The notes under the pieces: model-generated
What the model was told of the DNA's origin: nothing
Database searches by the model: none
Seen by the model: the letters and a program-made list of their open reading frames with translations, nothing else
DNA from: Gemmataceae bacterium
GTDB lineage: Bacteria > Planctomycetota > Planctomycetia > Gemmatales > Gemmataceae
NCBI GenBank assembly: GCA_009692065.1
Contig: SHZY01000041.1
Span: forward strand, 1-41,487
Reading direction: 5' to 3'
Length of the DNA: 41,487 nt
Made by a program: the position numbers and the translations under genes
Shown here: positions 40,204-41,487 of the stretch, piece after piece
Layout: every line of letters starts with the position of its first letter
Position numbering within the stretch: the stretch's first letter is position 1

Positions 40204-41316
40204 ATGCAACGCACCTTGCTGTCCGTCGGCCTCTTGCTGGCCATCGCGCTGCCGTGCCAGGCCCAGAACAAGCTGACGCCGAAGGAAATCGCCAACGGCT
40301 GGATTCTGCTGTTTGACGGTGAGACGACGTTTGGGTGGAGCCAGGAGAAGGGGCGAGAGCCGATGACTGCCAGGGACGGCATACTCAATGTCTACAACGA
40401 AGCTCGGTTCACCATGCCATTTGGGGACTTCGAACTGAGTTACGAATATCGCTCTGAAGCGCCGCGTGCCCACGTCGGAGTGGGCAACCTTCGCGGGCCT
40501 GACCAGGCTATCGCGCTCAAGGTGCCGAAAGATTGGACGAAAGCGACTATCCTTGTACGGGGAAACGAAGTCCGCTTTACCGGTACGCGCGAGGAAGTTA
40601 CCAGACCAACCAAAGGGAACGGCACGATTCATTTCTTTGAACTCTTCGGGGACAAGCTCATGCTGCGCAACATCAAACTCCGCCCGCTCGATGGCCTCTC
40701 TCTATTCGACGGCAGAGATCTCGACGGCTGGCGCGAGTTTCCGGGCAAGAAATCGAAGTTCGCCGTCATCGACCGCGCCATCAACGTCAAGGACGGCCCC
40801 GGCGACCTGCAAACCGTCCGCAAGTACAAGGACTTCATCCTGCAACTCGAATGCAAATCCAACGGCAAGTATCTCAACAGCGGCATCTTCTTTCGTTGCC
40901 GGGAGAATGAGTATCAGAACGGCTACGAGGCGCAGATTCGCAATGAGTTCACCAAGGAAGCGACGCAGAAGTATCTTGTTGAGGAGTATGATCCGAAGAC
41001 GAACAAGCTGGTCGGCAAGAAAGAGATGATGTCGAGCGCCGTCGATTTCGGCACCGGCGCCATCTATCGCCGCGTGCCGGCGCGTAAGGCGATGTCGAAG
41101 GACGGTGAATGGTTCGGCATGACCATCGTCGCGCACGGTAACCATCTCGCAACCTGGGTCAACGGCGTGCAGGTGACCGACTGGTACGACAACCGCCCCA
41201 AGAGCGACAACGCCCGCACCGGCTGCCGGCTCGAAGGCGGCCACATCAGCATCCAGGGGCACGATCCGACCACGGATTTGAGCTTTCGGAATTTTCGGAT
41301 TGCGGAACTCAAGTAA
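40204..41316 (+). CDS. Secreted protein with two DUF1080 (3-keto-disaccharide hydrolase) domains
   Basis: This 370-residue protein has a signal peptide (1-20, ending CQA). Residues about 24-160 look like a shortened first DUF1080 domain (NGWILLFDGETTFGWSQ, then FELSYEYRSE), and about 170-370 a complete second domain (LSLFDGRDLDGWREF, LNSGIFFRCRENEYQNGYEA, WFGMTIVAHGNHLATWVNG). The order suggests duplication followed by divergence. It is a probable periplasmic glycan-processing or -binding protein. A single-domain relative is at 9432. The gene starts 15 bases after an inverted repeat. Confidence 0.87.
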   Translation: MQRTLLSVGLLLAIALPCQAQNKLTPKEIANGWILLFDGETTFGWSQEKGREPMTARDGILNVYNEARFTMPFGDFELSYEYRSEAPRAHVGVGNLRGPDQAIALKVPKDWTKATILVRGNEVRFTGTREEVTRPTKGNGTIHFFELFGDKLMLRNIKLRPLDGLSLFDGRDLDGWREFPGKKSKFAVIDRAINVKDGPGDLQTVRKYKDFILQLECKSNGKYLNSGIFFRCRENEYQNGYEAQIRNEFTKEATQKYLVEEYDPKTNKLVGKKEMMSSAVDFGTGAIYRRVPARKAMSKDGEWFGMTIVAHGNHLATWVNGVQVTDWYDNRPKSDNARTGCRLEGGHISIQGHDPTTDLSFRNFRIAELK

Positions 41317-41421
41317 GTGTTTCTTTGTTTAGCAGCCAGTTGAAAAACGCCTCTTGACAGGCATGGTATGCTGTTGCCCAGATGTTGGGGATATCAACGT
41401 ACCGAAGACCAAGGAGTCACG

Positions 41422-41487
41422 ATGGCTCTGGGCAAACGAAAACGCGAAGAGCAAGGGCTGTGGATCGCTACCACTGAGTTGCCGAAG
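41422..41487 (+). CDS. Start of a transposase (IS1182-like), cut by the window edge
   Basis: Twenty-two codons from the ATG at 41422 read MALGKRKREEQGLWIATTEL then PK, which resembles the opening of IS1182-type DDE transposases as I remember them (often followed by SPGHPFY). AAGGAG lies 6 bases upstream. The remainder lies outside the window. The left end of the element should be within 41325-41421, but I could not identify a terminal repeat with only one end visible. Confidence 0.6.
   Translation, partial: MALGKRKREEQGLWIATTELPK

Noticed and set aside
41354..41374. TTGACA followed by TATGCT as a promoter for the transposase
   Set aside because: The two boxes are only 7 bases apart, too close for a sigma-70 promoter.

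Overview
The window looks like a chromosomal piece of a GC-rich planctomycete, probably Gemmata-like. This rests on the gene families (a DUF1501 protein with a Tat signal, two DUF1080 proteins, LamG, PQQ-propeller and S9 peptidase secreted proteins, an alanine/proline-rich tail on L17) and on a dense, varied set of intergenic inverted repeats. No taxonomic marker was searched, so this is inference.

Layout. 0-3.9 kb: a CocE-type hydrolase, a PLP-dependent D-cysteine desulfhydrase/ACC-deaminase-like enzyme and a secreted esterase. 3.9-9.4 kb: a minus-strand signalling block of PP2C phosphatase (fused to a zinc ribbon and a pseudokinase), VWA protein, zinc-ribbon/FHA protein and Ser/Thr kinase. 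9.4-15.3 kb: a DUF1080 protein, a ribose-type sugar ABC ATPase and permease (the permease carries an unusual insert), PrpD and an SGNH hydrolase. 15.3-18.4 kb: an S9 peptidase and a LamG protein. 18.5-18.9 kb: four tRNA genes on the minus strand, several with odd features. 19-25 kb: M20 peptidase, VOC protein, receiver-only response regulator, agmatine deiminase, NAD(P)HX epimerase, KDPG aldolase and a D-threonine-aldolase-like enzyme. 25-30.8 kb: a large secreted repeat protein, an ABC ATPase without a permease and a DUF1501 protein. 30.9-31.2 kb: a decayed junction in which remnants of a polyphosphate kinase 2 gene and a hicA toxin gene meet next to an intact hicB. 31.3-34.7 kb: TolB-like propeller, PrpB and PQQ propeller. 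34.7-38.3 kb: rpmJ-rpsM-rpsK-rpsD-rpoA-rplQ (the alpha operon). 38.4-41.5 kb: queG with a B3/4-domain protein, a two-domain DUF1080 protein, and the first codons of a transposase at the right edge.

How the genes work together. The kinase, FHA, VWA and PP2C genes should form one Thr-phosphorylation signalling unit. PrpD and PrpB belong to the same methylcitrate pathway although they lie 18 kb apart. RbsA/RbsC-like genes form a sugar importer lacking a nearby binding-protein gene. The alpha operon is conventional in gene order, but its intergenic gaps are wide and several contain inverted repeats.

The most striking whole-window pattern is that many gene boundaries carry an inverted repeat, from roughly ten sequence families. 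In at least four genes such repeat DNA appears to be part of the coding sequence: inside prpD, inside queG, as the C-terminus of the SGNH hydrolase, and as the signal-peptide region of the TolB-like protein. I see no CRISPR array, rRNA gene or prophage. No stretch longer than 300 bases lacks a gene.
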